A stretch of DNA of 64,000 nucleotides from Lithodes maja (taxonomy: Eukaryota; Arthropoda; Malacostraca; Decapoda; Lithodidae), in the NCBI GenBank assembly GCA_037953745.1, contig JBAKBP010000767.1, positions 124,001 through 188,000 of the forward strand. Reading direction: 5' to 3'. The translations under genes and the position numbers were made by a program. Each line of letters opens with the position of its first letter. The stretch's first letter is position 1. Positions 29,301 to 40,182 of this stretch are shown here, in pieces. The notes below the pieces were generated by a model. The model saw only the letters and a list, made by a program, of their open reading frames with translations, searched no databases and had not been told where the DNA came from.

Positions 29301-32300
29301 GGTACGATGAGAAGGTCAAAACCGGCCATATCGATATAGACCAAATGAAAACTGTAATAACCGAATTGAATGAGTTACAGGATTTCATCTGTCTCTACAA
29401 AACATTAAATAATAGGGGTGGCTATTTAGACCACATACGTACCCTAAGAAAATATGTAGATGTTGTTAAAAATAAACCCAGTATACGAGAATACGATTAC
29501 CAAACAGATCCTAGTTTCAAAATAGTAACATTTTTACTGAAAATGAAGGATTCTGAAGTTGATGGCAGATGTAGAGAGGTTTACGATAAATTTCTAACTC
29601 TAATGGGTGACACCACCAATCGTCACAAACATATTAGTAATCCTCTCATGTTCAACTGGACCGAAAATACCATGAGAGGTCTTCCCGAGGCTCAAATGAT
29701 ATTATCACAGCTATTGTTGGGCAATATTGTACAAATTCCCACTTTCATTAAAAGCAAACTAACCCCCATGACAAATGAATCACAATTCCATATATTAAAA
29801 CAAATTCGTAAAAATATAGTATCCAAAGTTAATACCATTAGGAATTCGTTACAATTGGAAGGCCCTGGTGTAGTGGTCCCCCAATGGGAAATTTTTACAA
29901 AATCAAATTTCATGAAACGATTCTTTAGGTCAGACCATTTAGCCATGGATTGTGACGACGAAGACAGCGGTAGTGACGAAGACAGCGGTAGTGACGAAGA
30001 CAGCGGTAGTGACGAAGACTTAGACGATGACGATGACGACCATAATAATAATAATGACACTCCATTAAAAACAATAACCAAACGACTCAAGACTATTAAC
30101 GTCCGGGAGAATGTAATTGAGTACCTATCTTTAGGGGAGAGTATTAAGCAAATTGTAGGGTCAAATAGTACGCTATCTCTTTCACCGAGTGGTTACATAA
30201 AGTCGCTGTCTGCCCAACGAAAGGATTGGCAACTATGGGTGAATGAAAGCTCCAATATTATTGAAAGAATATGGAACAAGGATCAACCTATCGATAATTA
30301 TTTGTATATTAAATTTAAAAATTACAATATACAACTATTCCGGAATTTAAGAAATGACGTGCCATACACCAAACTATTATTAATGGGGTCCATTATATTA
30401 AACAGGTCTTATACGGAAAATACCGTATCCCGCATTCATACCTTATTGACCATAAATGAAAAGTTTACAACCAAATGCTCAAAGCTGGAGACCGGTATAG
30501 GGGGTCGCGAGTTGTCTTTTGATTCTCTCCGCCACACCCGGCTACAATTGGTCGGAAAACTTTGCGACATGGTTTCACCGGTGGCATTCATTAAGGGGCT
30601 TAAAAATACACCCGAGGTTATCTCTACCCTGCTGTTGGCACAACTATTAAATGTCAATGACTCAGACCACTATAGTGAACGGGATAAAAGAAGAGCCGTT
30701 CAATACCTATACGGCAGCGGAACAAATTTGCCCGTATTAGCTTCGCCTCCAGTGGTGAGTAATATACATAGTGCCGGCCACGCACCGATGCCACCCCCCA
30801 ATGACATTATTCAGAGTGTGACAAATACCCCTCTCCATATATCACCCGACGATCTCCGGTCCATCATAAGTGTTACGGGAGCTCTCAATGTTTCGAGCGA
30901 ACAATCACATCCGCGCCATCACATACGCAATAAACCGTATAAATACTCGGAACGTTTAACAAATTTCATAGACGTTGATGCACATATATTTAGACATTCT
31001 CACGTATATCCACTCATACATGTAAATGAGGTGGAAAAATGTGAAGACGATTCATATCATAACTTTATAATTCGATCAATGGGGTTGAATGTCAATATTA
31101 ATTTGAAGGAAATCAAACAAATGATGTTTAGTAAAGACTTTGTTAATAATAATATAGACACTTTTCACGAAAACTATAATGAAATATTACACAAATGCAA
31201 TCGGGTTTCGACTACTCTACCGGAAATAATGAACAAGCATAATATGGTTAACCTCATTTCGAGTATGCGGGTAAAATATATTGGTATGCATTCGCTTAAA
31301 CATATACGAGATGAGTTATCCAACAGATCTTCTATATTCTCAAACTATGCATTATTTATCTCTGAAAATAAAAATTATTCCCTAATTGTATTTAAAGCAA
31401 TATTTAAACGATATAAACATGCTCTCTTGAATGATGAGACTGTTACACAAACAACCTTCAATATATGGTTTCGGAAATTTAAGTCAAACTGTACCAAATA
31501 TATCGACCTTATTAACAATCAGCTAACGAGCATTACCGACTCTATAAAATCACTTAAGGGAAATCTCCAGTGTGACTATACAAAACTGTTAAACTTGATA
31601 CAAGACCCAAACGCCGTAGCTATTTTGGAGGATATTCTCGCGGAAAATTCCCTGGCCAGAGCAATCAATTTAGGCTTTAATGGAACTGTCTTTTCAACTA
31701 TAAATGATAATAATAACAGCCATATTTCAGAGAGTGCCTATCGGGACCTTATTCGTCGATACGAAAAATATATTACCAAAAGGTCCCCCTTGGATATTCC
31801 CTGGCATAACCAATCGGGATCTACGAAGGTTATACCTCGTCACACTGTACTCCTGTCCACCGCCTTAATGGGCAAGGTTAATAAAGATAAGAGCCAAGAG
31901 GGTGAAAATAAATGTAACAGAGACCTTTCCTCCTTGGACATAAATAATGCGGAATATTCAATAGCCTCTTCCATTATGGAATTGATGTCTTTACATAGCT
32001 TGTTTAATCACAATACTCGCAATATTTTGGATGCCATATATAAGGAACACAGAGAAATAAAAACTTCACCACCACCCGCCCCCTCACCACCCGCCCCCTC
32101 ACCAACCCCCACACATAAAGTGGACGCTCTATCAGAATTAAATGATAAAATGAATAACATCAAAAAATATATCCACAGTATTAAAAAACTCGAGAATATT
32201 AATATAGATTCTATTAACTATGAGATGTCCAATATAATGGCCAACATAATAGTACATTTAGAAGATCTAGAAAAAGATATATTAGGTCTTCAACCTCACC

Positions 32301-35300
32301 ACTCGCCACACTTGAGGGAACTCTTGGATAATTACAAAAACTTATTCGTCCAATTTTTCGAGAGTAAACGTAATATACTGGATAGGACACAAGAGTTCTA
32401 CAATAAAAAGAAACAAGAAGACGAAAGGTCTGTCGACGGGACCATACGGGGGAGGACTGTGGAAATTGAACAGGTTTATAATGAACTCCATAGAGAGATG
32501 ATGCAACAGAAAATTAAAACCCTGGCCCAATTGGATTTGCATAGGACAACCATGTCGACCGAGGAGGAAGATATCATTATTGATATGAACACCATGGATT
32601 CAATGGCTCTAACTGATAGTTTGAGAGTCAATTTAATGCCAAATCCCCTGACAGTCCCAATTTTCTTGATTTCCGATCTGTTTCTTTTTGTAGATTTAAT
32701 TAATAAAAAAATTAAATTACAAAAAGAAACAGAGGAAATCAAGAAAATTGGGACAGTACACGCGGATTTGGCATTAAATGAATACAACACTATAGTTAGA
32801 GCCATTGAATCCAAGGTGATTACACCCAATGATAATATAATGCAAATGTATAGTATAATTAAAGAATTGGAAGCCAAACCTCGCGCCTCCAAATCCTCCT
32901 CCGCCAGGATACCTTCCTGTTTCATGGAAACACTACACACCATATACCACAACCCGGAGAGAGGTAGCTACACTCTCCAGAGTCAGATAATCTCTACACT
33001 CTGTGAGAATTGCGTCAGTCTACTGTTCGATCTAGAGACGAAGAGACTCGATACAGACAATCGTTTTACCTTTGAAATGGCCAAAGACCACACCAAATTA
33101 CATAATCTTGTAGAGAGTTTACTGAAGTGTGATAGTATCGGTCTGGAGGAAAAACGAAAGCTTCTCTCCCAAGTCCCGAATGCCAATATGACCTCTTTGG
33201 GTTTTAAGCTTGAGAGAACGGTTATGGTGTATCGCCCCTTCCATAAGTATGATATAAAGAGCGGTACCATTATTCTACCAACCTCGGAGTTATTATATTG
33301 TCGCGGCGAAAAGTTTTTCAATTTCCGAAATAAATTAACTAAATCCTACGATATAGATACATTCGATAATGTACATCGGTTACATACACTCACCGCCAAT
33401 CTGGCACGGTTAGAACCAAACAGGGAATACTTATTTTTCACGCGGAAGGATGAGCGCTCGAGTTTTTCAAGCGTGAGGGATGATATACTAAAATTCACCC
33501 CCCTACAATACAAGGCCAAATTGGGTAATCTCATGGAACTGGCTGCTCCCGCCCAATCCCCAGTCATTGATACCAATACCAAACTTACGTGTTCCTCGCT
33601 CAATACACTCAATAATGATTTGGATGATTTATATATAGATCAACAATTATCCAACATAAATAAACAAATATTTAACAAACGACATGAGAGGATCCACGAG
33701 ACAGCTCGGTGTTTTGCTCACAATATACAAAGTACCCTCGATTCACTCACCGGGGGTAACGAGAAAGCCGATGCCAAATCTATAGGTATTATTCGTGACG
33801 TTACAATCCAAGAAATTAATAAGAGAATGGGATTTAGTGATGATTCGTCGCACCACTATACTAACCAAATATCACAAATTAATCTATGGGATAGTCCGTT
33901 TTATACCATGCTGGATAATACCTCCGATAGGTACAATTCTAAACTTATGAATATAAACTTACAAACATTAATGGATCAACAGCAGCTGAGAAACACCTAT
34001 GATTATCTGAATTCCCCCTCGGGACCATCGGTAGAACGCGGGCCCCGATTCTTGGCTAAACTATTGGGAGGCGTAGTAAATACCATGATGGCCACCTCAA
34101 CCTATCACAGTGCCACGGACAAAATAGATGTGGGGGGAGATAATCTCTTCACCACATTAGACATGGACAAAATAAAAAAACATTTAGACATTCTCGGAGA
34201 AAAATTTATTACTAATTACAATCAGAGCCAAGAACACATATCCAAATTGTTGACCCATTTGAATGTCATAAATGACATCGGTCAACATAAAAAAAAGAAG
34301 AGTGCACGTACGCTCGATCACTTTCTATTGTCGACCATAAATACTATGACTCCCTCTTCTCATAAATTGGGAGGAGGAGGAATCATTACCAATTTTACCC
34401 ACATGTTACGAACAATGTATAATAACGATTACAAAGATAATGATACCTGTTACAATAGAATTAATAACGAAATTATACGCAGAATAGCCAAAATATCTTT
34501 CCTCCCTCGCTACCTTCTCGCCTATAAACTAGAGAAATTATCCGGTCAAGATTTCCCCAAAAATGTCTCCCAATATATTAGGTCAAAGCTGGAAAAATCC
34601 GATAATATGATGTACGACGACCGTAACGAGTTTCTCACACTGATGTACGCGCTCACCGTCAAAGACATACAAGAGTATATTGCGAGTGACCGACTTGTGG
34701 GATCCCAGTATCTCATTAAACATCTCAAATTATGCACCACTGTCCCGAAAGACATTGATAAAATCCTGTGCAATTTTATGCTTCTGTCGCAGGGCACTAT
34801 GAATCGAGATAGCCGGATACAGTCAAATTCGGCACTATGTGATGGCCTTTTAACCTCAGTAAGCGACACCCAATCTTTACAGGCCAATATTGCCAGATAT
34901 GAAATATTATATGGTAAATTAAACGATTTTAATCGTTTAGTTAACCGGGTGGAATGTTTCTGTCCTTTCAAATACCACCACGAAGAGAGACAGGGGTCTA
35001 TAGCCACCAATAATCGGACAGTCTCACGCGCCGATATCCTCACAGATGCCTACCAGGCCCAAAGAATGGTGGCACTACACGATTATTTAAGAGTCTTGTC
35101 AAAAATTGATAAGTCTATGTCGGCGATTCCTTTGCGTAAACATATGATAACCTTGTTAAACTGCGGCTACGGTTCCTCCTTTATCAAATCTTTCACGGCG
35201 GAAAGGGAATGTCTACAGGCGTTGGTATATGCCCCCGCGGGGGTAAACCTGTCATGTATAGTGACAAAACCCGACACTCTGGCATCTCTTACCTGTTTTC

Positions 35301-37504
35301 ACCACGCATTCTGCGCGGCCGACTATAAGGCCACAATCGCCTCCGTTGTAAATAAAAGGGGTATACAGGGCCCCAATAATTCACTCGAACCCTCAACTAT
35401 TATTTTGAAAGGAACCCTCAACCCTAAACTCCTCAAAATATGTAACGATCTATACACGGATCTTTTGAAATCAGAGGAAGCCCTAATGTCAGAGTTACAC
35501 GTAAAAATGAAGGAGAGTACCTTCTACAATGTTTTGGGTAAAGAGACGTTTAACAAAATTACCACCATGAACGACAAGTTCCAAGATATAATTAAGGACC
35601 ACTACAATAAAAGCGGTATTATTGGAGAAACTTTACACTGTCAAGATTATCCTCTAATTAAACCCAAACAGGAAGATATAGACATACTTATTTCCAATAA
35701 TAATTATTCCAAATTAAAATTACCCGACATTAAGACCATTAAGGATGATGAATACGGATGTTCCCATCTCAAGGATTTGATTAATTACATTTTCTCGGAA
35801 ATTAAGGATAATGTAGATGGACAGACCTATCAAAATATTATAACCAATCTCATCCAAGAATCTTGCCCCACCCTGGATAGTGGTGGGTCACGGGTAGCGA
35901 CGGCGGCGGACCCCACCGGTGAATTTGGCACCATAACTTTTGACCACATTACCAGTTTTTGTTCAAAGTTCACCCTTTTCACCAAACTATTGGATACCGT
36001 TATCATTCCTTTCTTTAAAAGTCAAGAAAAATCCATATTACATATATTTCGCCTCGTTGATGCTATAACAAGTCTAGAAACTTTCCTCAGATATGGTATG
36101 TCCAATTCTAGCTCTTACAACATGTCCCATCTGGACATAAGTAACAATTTGATGGTGGATAATTCTTGTATTTTTAAAGTATTGCACCCGCTCATCCTTC
36201 TAGTCTACAGTGAAACGGTAACCTCAATTATGCTTCGCGAGATTGAATCGAGAAATTATCTCATCGAAAAACATAAATCACTGACCGAATTTATTAATCA
36301 TCCAGATGTGGGATTGGTAACAAACAATGCAGAGTTCATCATAGGTAAAGGGGGAAATGGAAGCTTGGGTTTACCCGCATCCACTTTGGTTCAAAATATA
36401 AATCTTTTATATTCAATGCCTAATAATAATGGTAACTCATATTTTAATTGGGTCAATGAGGATGACCCGGAATCTACCCATAATGTGAAAACTCCCCTCC
36501 TCAGCATCCCAAAACAGGAGAAACTATTCGTCTCGCTACCCACATCATTTTCGGGACTGGTGACAAACATTGATTATCAGCGACAGCAAGATGACAATAT
36601 CTATCTCTGGAGCGACGCCATCACCCCCATTCTCACTACATTATCACACACGGATGCCAAAATAGGCCATACGGTAACCACCCTAAAATCCATACTTCCC
36701 CTGGACGCTTCCGAGAATGAAATATTAATCCGCAATGGGGCTCAGATTAATACAAATAATGACATTATTATTCGTAATATAGAAAAGATGCCGGAAGATG
36801 GTTTGGCCACCATAATTAACGCCCATGGTCCCGCAACGTTATTTGTAAATACCATACTTTCCAATAAAACAGAAAAAATCGGTGGTGGACTAGTGACCGA
36901 TCGCGAAAAATATATTTTAGCATCTAGTCAGATATTGAAAGAGATGGAAGCCAAGGTTAGGACATTTAATAATTATAGCTTGCAAGAAAAAAATGAATCC
37001 ATAGCATTAATCGAGGGGATTCGGAAGGAGATGGAGGATACCAACAATTGCTATAATCACTGGCATGGGTGGAAGAATCACTTGGATTCGTCGCGCACCC
37101 ATACACTCGCGCCATCGTCGGCCTCCATCAAATCTCTATACCAACCGACAAGTAATATCGCCAGCACGCTACTAGTATATCCATTTTCAAATACACTAAC
37201 CCAGACGAATACACATACTACCTTTATAGTTAGGGATTATGAAGATTTGATGTCTAATGGGGCAAAACAGACCCATGGATTGGAAACATTCAATAGAATA
37301 CACCAGGCTTTTATCGAAACCAATTCCAATATCAAATTAGACCCAAAAACCTTTGAGGCTACACTTGGGTCGGAGGATCCTATAGTGATTGATAAGCTGT
37401 CGGAAGTTTTTGGTGGTGGTGGTGGTGGTGGTGGACTCAAATATAATACCAATACTAACAACTTTGCCACAGATATATTAACTGCGAATATTTTGTATAG
37501 TTGA
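26399..37504 (+). CDS. Giant hypothetical protein, about 3,701 residues
   Basis: This is the longest gene in the window, and it is intact. I place the start at the ATG of MNRGFVDG (26399), six bases inside the longer open frame. The protein has no enzyme motif I can recognise. It has helix-rich stretches, an acidic DSGSDE repeat (three tandem copies near 29955-30015 before a poly-Asp run), a proline-rich PPPAPSPPAPSP segment near 32080, a Gly run near the C-terminus (about 37410-37435) and one marked hydrophobic stretch near residue 2095. Giant structural proteins exist in nimaviruses (the WSSV nucleocapsid protein VP664 has about 6,000 residues). A capsid or tegument role is therefore reasonable, but homology is not shown. 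Downstream lie AATAAA signals at 37531 and 37628. Confidence 0.8.
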   Translation: MNRGFVDGVEIFKSFSDNFKNASGLIKGLANSILIQSKSKFKFHNYNEDVVEPIRPGEYDRIYGIISDNERKVEINDMLAKYLANLFGALEYYLQDLVINKHILPLPGPNKKINMSKVNCINDTLQSMLRALINQANRAKEDKKYISLIVFMVMGVYVQSYMDLIAFRYYKHTPAPKNRFDLDQEHIDATLNLGIFTGQIFSNLFTSIINHRATDPLTEMDVTKFINRRYIAILPMRLFNEDGQFYIEKNHQTPSQRFYFLPDIWTKRSFQQKKNANKESVFYRVATDLATDLEQLKNLLLISSPEQKLTTDCVIEGIHNICWGDICRLVKGKNPSAYSSIAIQYLLQNINNNDLTQIENDEQNIYENLNVFFKFISNPKETFARVIRHKKRSCYGRVLTRNYDNFIPDEVFSVVKLSIGKDILTMLLHTDDFHVNALLLKDTLMTKPPDIQSFMMKYILRLVTMFRHGSHSVKELLKSMGLSREFINKLNNEYYFIEKYLMDDSTNQEASLLLFIQSLNNIDDGNITKINDVKNALATILIPNQLVTALYTALEANIPVVWRELFMEEEEEAAAGMTVRRWIFSWFQQQGVIRDYPLSTFLKKYPYIIAIIASIFDDAMTRSPGGQVYITRIADRERLEEITRQLFAIIENIHAQLITTTNIVFTLPLTWLTFGNFYQPTKSEFLSSCTEHLKAYGFGTITEDFIDDTPGKQAAIPGCRENDFFPNELGHFSNLAGTSRRLFLASLLKASRLSGQFTPTRPPMSDTAISNMMDNKLHLFRNNPSNFINLNQASMVPYLFVGKGDEKAKILSSIQKYAMDYSGDNLNFVGTNIIETLTNVTPWSPKHVTNSEVSVDNLISTSTHKNPLDHMIAQWYNDLRDSFESFIYEYRQLLDMVHNFAHKIATYDPTMDRKRKVVEEIFPLLRDNVLFICNTNDGEDTNSDDEDDFIYHQKRKRFDTNLCIFPLRYDEKVKTGHIDIDQMKTVITELNELQDFICLYKTLNNRGGYLDHIRTLRKYVDVVKNKPSIREYDYQTDPSFKIVTFLLKMKDSEVDGRCREVYDKFLTLMGDTTNRHKHISNPLMFNWTENTMRGLPEAQMILSQLLLGNIVQIPTFIKSKLTPMTNESQFHILKQIRKNIVSKVNTIRNSLQLEGPGVVVPQWEIFTKSNFMKRFFRSDHLAMDCDDEDSGSDEDSGSDEDSGSDEDLDDDDDDHNNNNDTPLKTITKRLKTINVRENVIEYLSLGESIKQIVGSNSTLSLSPSGYIKSLSAQRKDWQLWVNESSNIIERIWNKDQPIDNYLYIKFKNYNIQLFRNLRNDVPYTKLLLMGSIILNRSYTENTVSRIHTLLTINEKFTTKCSKLETGIGGRELSFDSLRHTRLQLVGKLCDMVSPVAFIKGLKNTPEVISTLLLAQLLNVNDSDHYSERDKRRAVQYLYGSGTNLPVLASPPVVSNIHSAGHAPMPPPNDIIQSVTNTPLHISPDDLRSIISVTGALNVSSEQSHPRHHIRNKPYKYSERLTNFIDVDAHIFRHSHVYPLIHVNEVEKCEDDSYHNFIIRSMGLNVNINLKEIKQMMFSKDFVNNNIDTFHENYNEILHKCNRVSTTLPEIMNKHNMVNLISSMRVKYIGMHSLKHIRDELSNRSSIFSNYALFISENKNYSLIVFKAIFKRYKHALLNDETVTQTTFNIWFRKFKSNCTKYIDLINNQLTSITDSIKSLKGNLQCDYTKLLNLIQDPNAVAILEDILAENSLARAINLGFNGTVFSTINDNNNSHISESAYRDLIRRYEKYITKRSPLDIPWHNQSGSTKVIPRHTVLLSTALMGKVNKDKSQEGENKCNRDLSSLDINNAEYSIASSIMELMSLHSLFNHNTRNILDAIYKEHREIKTSPPPAPSPPAPSPTPTHKVDALSELNDKMNNIKKYIHSIKKLENINIDSINYEMSNIMANIIVHLEDLEKDILGLQPHHSPHLRELLDNYKNLFVQFFESKRNILDRTQEFYNKKKQEDERSVDGTIRGRTVEIEQVYNELHREMMQQKIKTLAQLDLHRTTMSTEEEDIIIDMNTMDSMALTDSLRVNLMPNPLTVPIFLISDLFLFVDLINKKIKLQKETEEIKKIGTVHADLALNEYNTIVRAIESKVITPNDNIMQMYSIIKELEAKPRASKSSSARIPSCFMETLHTIYHNPERGSYTLQSQIISTLCENCVSLLFDLETKRLDTDNRFTFEMAKDHTKLHNLVESLLKCDSIGLEEKRKLLSQVPNANMTSLGFKLERTVMVYRPFHKYDIKSGTIILPTSELLYCRGEKFFNFRNKLTKSYDIDTFDNVHRLHTLTANLARLEPNREYLFFTRKDERSSFSSVRDDILKFTPLQYKAKLGNLMELAAPAQSPVIDTNTKLTCSSLNTLNNDLDDLYIDQQLSNINKQIFNKRHERIHETARCFAHNIQSTLDSLTGGNEKADAKSIGIIRDVTIQEINKRMGFSDDSSHHYTNQISQINLWDSPFYTMLDNTSDRYNSKLMNINLQTLMDQQQLRNTYDYLNSPSGPSVERGPRFLAKLLGGVVNTMMATSTYHSATDKIDVGGDNLFTTLDMDKIKKHLDILGEKFITNYNQSQEHISKLLTHLNVINDIGQHKKKKSARTLDHFLLSTINTMTPSSHKLGGGGIITNFTHMLRTMYNNDYKDNDTCYNRINNEIIRRIAKISFLPRYLLAYKLEKLSGQDFPKNVSQYIRSKLEKSDNMMYDDRNEFLTLMYALTVKDIQEYIASDRLVGSQYLIKHLKLCTTVPKDIDKILCNFMLLSQGTMNRDSRIQSNSALCDGLLTSVSDTQSLQANIARYEILYGKLNDFNRLVNRVECFCPFKYHHEERQGSIATNNRTVSRADILTDAYQAQRMVALHDYLRVLSKIDKSMSAIPLRKHMITLLNCGYGSSFIKSFTAERECLQALVYAPAGVNLSCIVTKPDTLASLTCFHHAFCAADYKATIASVVNKRGIQGPNNSLEPSTIILKGTLNPKLLKICNDLYTDLLKSEEALMSELHVKMKESTFYNVLGKETFNKITTMNDKFQDIIKDHYNKSGIIGETLHCQDYPLIKPKQEDIDILISNNNYSKLKLPDIKTIKDDEYGCSHLKDLINYIFSEIKDNVDGQTYQNIITNLIQESCPTLDSGGSRVATAADPTGEFGTITFDHITSFCSKFTLFTKLLDTVIIPFFKSQEKSILHIFRLVDAITSLETFLRYGMSNSSSYNMSHLDISNNLMVDNSCIFKVLHPLILLVYSETVTSIMLREIESRNYLIEKHKSLTEFINHPDVGLVTNNAEFIIGKGGNGSLGLPASTLVQNINLLYSMPNNNGNSYFNWVNEDDPESTHNVKTPLLSIPKQEKLFVSLPTSFSGLVTNIDYQRQQDDNIYLWSDAITPILTTLSHTDAKIGHTVTTLKSILPLDASENEILIRNGAQINTNNDIIIRNIEKMPEDGLATIINAHGPATLFVNTILSNKTEKIGGGLVTDREKYILASSQILKEMEAKVRTFNNYSLQEKNESIALIEGIRKEMEDTNNCYNHWHGWKNHLDSSRTHTLAPSSASIKSLYQPTSNIASTLLVYPFSNTLTQTNTHTTFIVRDYEDLMSNGAKQTHGLETFNRIHQAFIETNSNIKLDPKTFEATLGSEDPIVIDKLSEVFGGGGGGGGLKYNTNTNNFATDILTANILYS
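29955..30050. repeat. In-frame SGSDED acidic repeat
   Basis: Within the giant gene an 18-base unit encoding D-S-G-S-D-E is present three times in tandem (GACAGCGGTAGTGACGAA), followed by a run of Asp and Asn codons. It gives a short acidic, potentially phosphorylated linker. Confidence 0.85.
32654..32754. repeat. Long inverted repeat inside the giant gene
   Basis: The arm at 32654-32700 is the near-perfect reverse complement of 32711-32754, with a loop of about 10 bases and one short internal indel. It stays in frame: the left arm encodes the hydrophobic stretch VPIFLISDLFLFVDLI and the right arm a charged KIKLQKETEEIKKIG. The structure would fold into a long hairpin in DNA or RNA. Confidence 0.9.
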
Positions 37505-37583
37505 TAAACCTTTTTTTTAGCGGGGCAAACAAATAAAAAACAACTCACTGAGGGTTAATAAATATTGTTTTGCCTCTTTGGTG

Positions 37584-38033
37584 TTATATACATTCACGTG
37601 TGTGCATGGTGTGGTATATGTTTTTGTATAATAAACTTGATTTAACCAGAAAAACTTGTTTCTTTTCCACCTTGACCCCTTTGTGTAGTGATGACAATGT
37701 AGAAGAAGAATCCAGAAAATGTTTCTGCGTAATATTGGCTGTCGAAACTCGCCGGGCTGACAATGTGTGGGTATACAACGATGGCACACTTTTGAGGTGT
37801 TCCCCGTCTCTCTCTCTCTCATCAGTTTGGCTAGCTTCTCGTTTTGGGGGACGAATAGTGCTCCCGACGAGAACTTGACCGACCCATGGTATTATTACGC
37901 GACGTGAAAAGGGGCCGCCGAACCGATAGACGGCCAGACATCGCTTTTCGATATCCAAGAGAATCTTGCCCAGTGAAATGTTTACGTTCTTGTACTCTTT
38001 GATAGTGAAGGTTTCGGTACCATCTCTTGACAT
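37584..38033 (-). CDS. Possible small protein, N-terminal part most credible
   Basis: The 149-residue minus-strand ORF begins MSRDGTETFTIKEYKN. Its middle contains LGKILLDIEKRC, and a similar WGKILLDP followed by EKC is encoded on the minus strand near 46170-46110. That hints at a real, duplicated coding piece. The last third of the ORF is composed of a non-coding repeat element also found at 48662 and 49582, so the true C-terminus may be earlier. No domain is recognised. It is divergent from the gene starting at 38187. Confidence 0.4.
   Translation of the reverse strand: MSRDGTETFTIKEYKNVNISLGKILLDIEKRCLAVYRFGGPFSRRVIIPWVGQVLVGSTIRPPKREASQTDERERDGEHLKSVPSLYTHTLSARRVSTANITQKHFLDSSSTLSSLHKGVKVEKKQVFLVKSSLLYKNIYHTMHTRECI
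37597..37695 (+). terminator. Repeated 3'-end module, copy 1
   Basis: This is one of three related ~100-base elements: TGTG-rich start, AATAAA-containing ATAATAAAC, TTAACC(A/G)GAAAA, then a T/GT-rich block. That order looks like a polyadenylation site (signal plus downstream U/GU element). It lies 93 bases after the giant gene in the right orientation for that transcript. Confidence 0.5.
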
Positions 38034-38186
38034 GGTCGAATTGAGGGACTGAACGCTTGGGGTTAATTTGTGGGTATTATATATTTAGTAAATATATTTA
38101 TATAATAATATAATAAAAAACCGCCACCATTGCGCTTCAAATTCCAACATTTACCCGCTAACCCAACAACACACCGACACGAAACA

Positions 38187-40158
38187 ATGGCGGAGACCTT
38201 TCTGACATTAACTAAGCATGCACAGCAAACACTCTATTCGCTATTTAATTATAATATTGAAGAGTATAAATATAATAAAATTATCAATAGGTATAGCCGC
38301 AATGCAGCCCCTCTTAAATATAGAGATCGGGTAACTTTTGGTCCAATCGCCGTTAGTACTGCACACTCCATTAATATTGATGGGGAAATGCGTCTGACTA
38401 TTAATTCTTTATTGGGTTACAACCAAGCAGCATTTAATTTCATATGCGATCTATTACACAACATTAATATTATACCAGACTTTGTAACAATTAATATCAT
38501 TCCAAATTATGGACACGCGGTATCTCTGAATTTGATGGGAAAGACTTCCGTCATTTGGCCCATACTATCTGGGACTTGTAATCTGGCACAGTTTGTTAAC
38601 GATGCGCTTCGTATAAGACTAATGTTTGCCCAAGGCGATCGCTACAACGGGAAAGATATTTCCAAAGACATCATAGTCAAATATGTTTCAGACCATAGAC
38701 TCACAGAGGATTTCACATCAGACCTACTATCCTTTATAGTAGAAACGTGTATGTATAGGGGGGGGTTATCTATAATCAACCCAATTACATTGCTGGTACG
38801 AGCAGTACCCAAAATAGGAAATGTTGGTAAAGGGTGTGAGTTTTATCTATCGACAATGAGAGGAGTGTCCGAGGAGAGCTTTTTATTTAACAAGTTAATT
38901 ACATTGGAAGAAGATTTTTTACAAAATATATTTTATAATGAGACCACAAATGAACAATCCATATTTTTCTATATCTTTATACGAAACCGATTATTGACCC
39001 GTGATAAAAATAAAGAACATGCCACTAGACGCAAGAGAATACACCTACTCTGTTCCGAGTATAACACCGAAACCATGATGCAGGTGTATAGCTTTATCAA
39101 CCAGGATTTAACCAAGATAATCTCTACCAAAGCTACACGAGCAATGAACCTATTCTTCTTTGCACCCCTGTATTTAAGTTTTATAGTGCTCGATGGCAAA
39201 TTTATCGATATCCTCTCCACCATTAAATCAATGGCCTTTGACAATGAAATATTTAAACCCTTGTCTGAAATGGTATCGATAAAGAGTAAAACATTATTAG
39301 ATATGGACAACCTCAGAAACAACATTAATAAACAACTGGCCGCCGATGTAAATATGAAAAGAACGCTTAATGTGTTAAAGGAATTTGTAAAGCGTTCATT
39401 GGATACCTGCGCAAAATGTACCAGCGTACCATGTATTGACAAATCAATGTTTGACAATTCTTCCGTTATTGTAAAGAGTTTCATTTTTAAGTTAATATAT
39501 ATTGAAGATGTAAATGTATTACAAAAAGCTATAATAATGCGAAACCTTATTATATTACTAAATACAACAATGTTTTTATATTTTTATGTGGATATCATTA
39601 ATGTTTTTAAAAATAAAGTCAATATCTTTAATACATGTCTCGACAAAGATCCATCTATGGCCAAAAATCTCTTTCAGCATATGGAGAGGGAATTACCAAA
39701 GTGTTTGCAAAATATGAATTTCTTAAACCCCTCTAAAGTGATCACTTGCCATCACCGCAGTTGTAACCTTATTCAAATTTTTACGAAAACAGACCGATGA
39801 AAAAAATGCCATTACTCAGAATCAAAACTTCTTTAGAGATTTTATCAAGCCTTTATTTATCCAATGCTGTATGGATAATTGTGCAACCCAGCTATATAAT
39901 GTTGACCTAATCAATTCCAAACCGATGCACTGTCAACACGAATCCCCCCTATTTATGGCCATAAAAGAGTTTATACGCCATCATAATTTTTCCGCCCTCG
40001 TGATCGATAAGAGTATCACCAGAGAGAGTTTTTTGGGTAGATTCATCAACCCTGTAATTCCTAGTGAACCTCCCATAAAGAAACCGAGGAAAATTAGCAA
40101 TGCTAATAATAGTGAACACGATAATATACATAAATACCTATTATTATCATTTCTATAA
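38187..40158 (+). CDS. Hypothetical protein gene with one frameshift
   Basis: The best start is the ATG of MAETFLTL at 38187, with a good Kozak context (ACAATGG). The upstream part of the open frame lacks an ATG. The first frame runs to 39800. A second frame open from before 39790 to 40158 continues without a methionine until 39871, so one gene of roughly 655 codons with a 1-base shift near 39775-39798 is more likely than two. The protein is helix-rich, with paired cysteines near the C-terminal third (CAKCTSVPC and CHHRSC) that could bind zinc, and a basic IKKPRKI near the end. The family is not recognised. The IAP gene starts 25 bases later on the same strand. Confidence 0.6.
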
Positions 40159-40182
40159 AAGTTGAAGTGTTTCGCTGTTAAT

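Noticed and set aside
29692..30090. Minus-strand Ser-rich ORF within the giant gene
   Set aside because: It is the antisense of the acidic Ser-Asp repeat; no independent support.
26399..37504. Assignment of the giant ORF as the VP664 homologue
   Set aside because: Size class fits loosely, but length differs by thousands of residues and no alignment can be made here; left as unknown.
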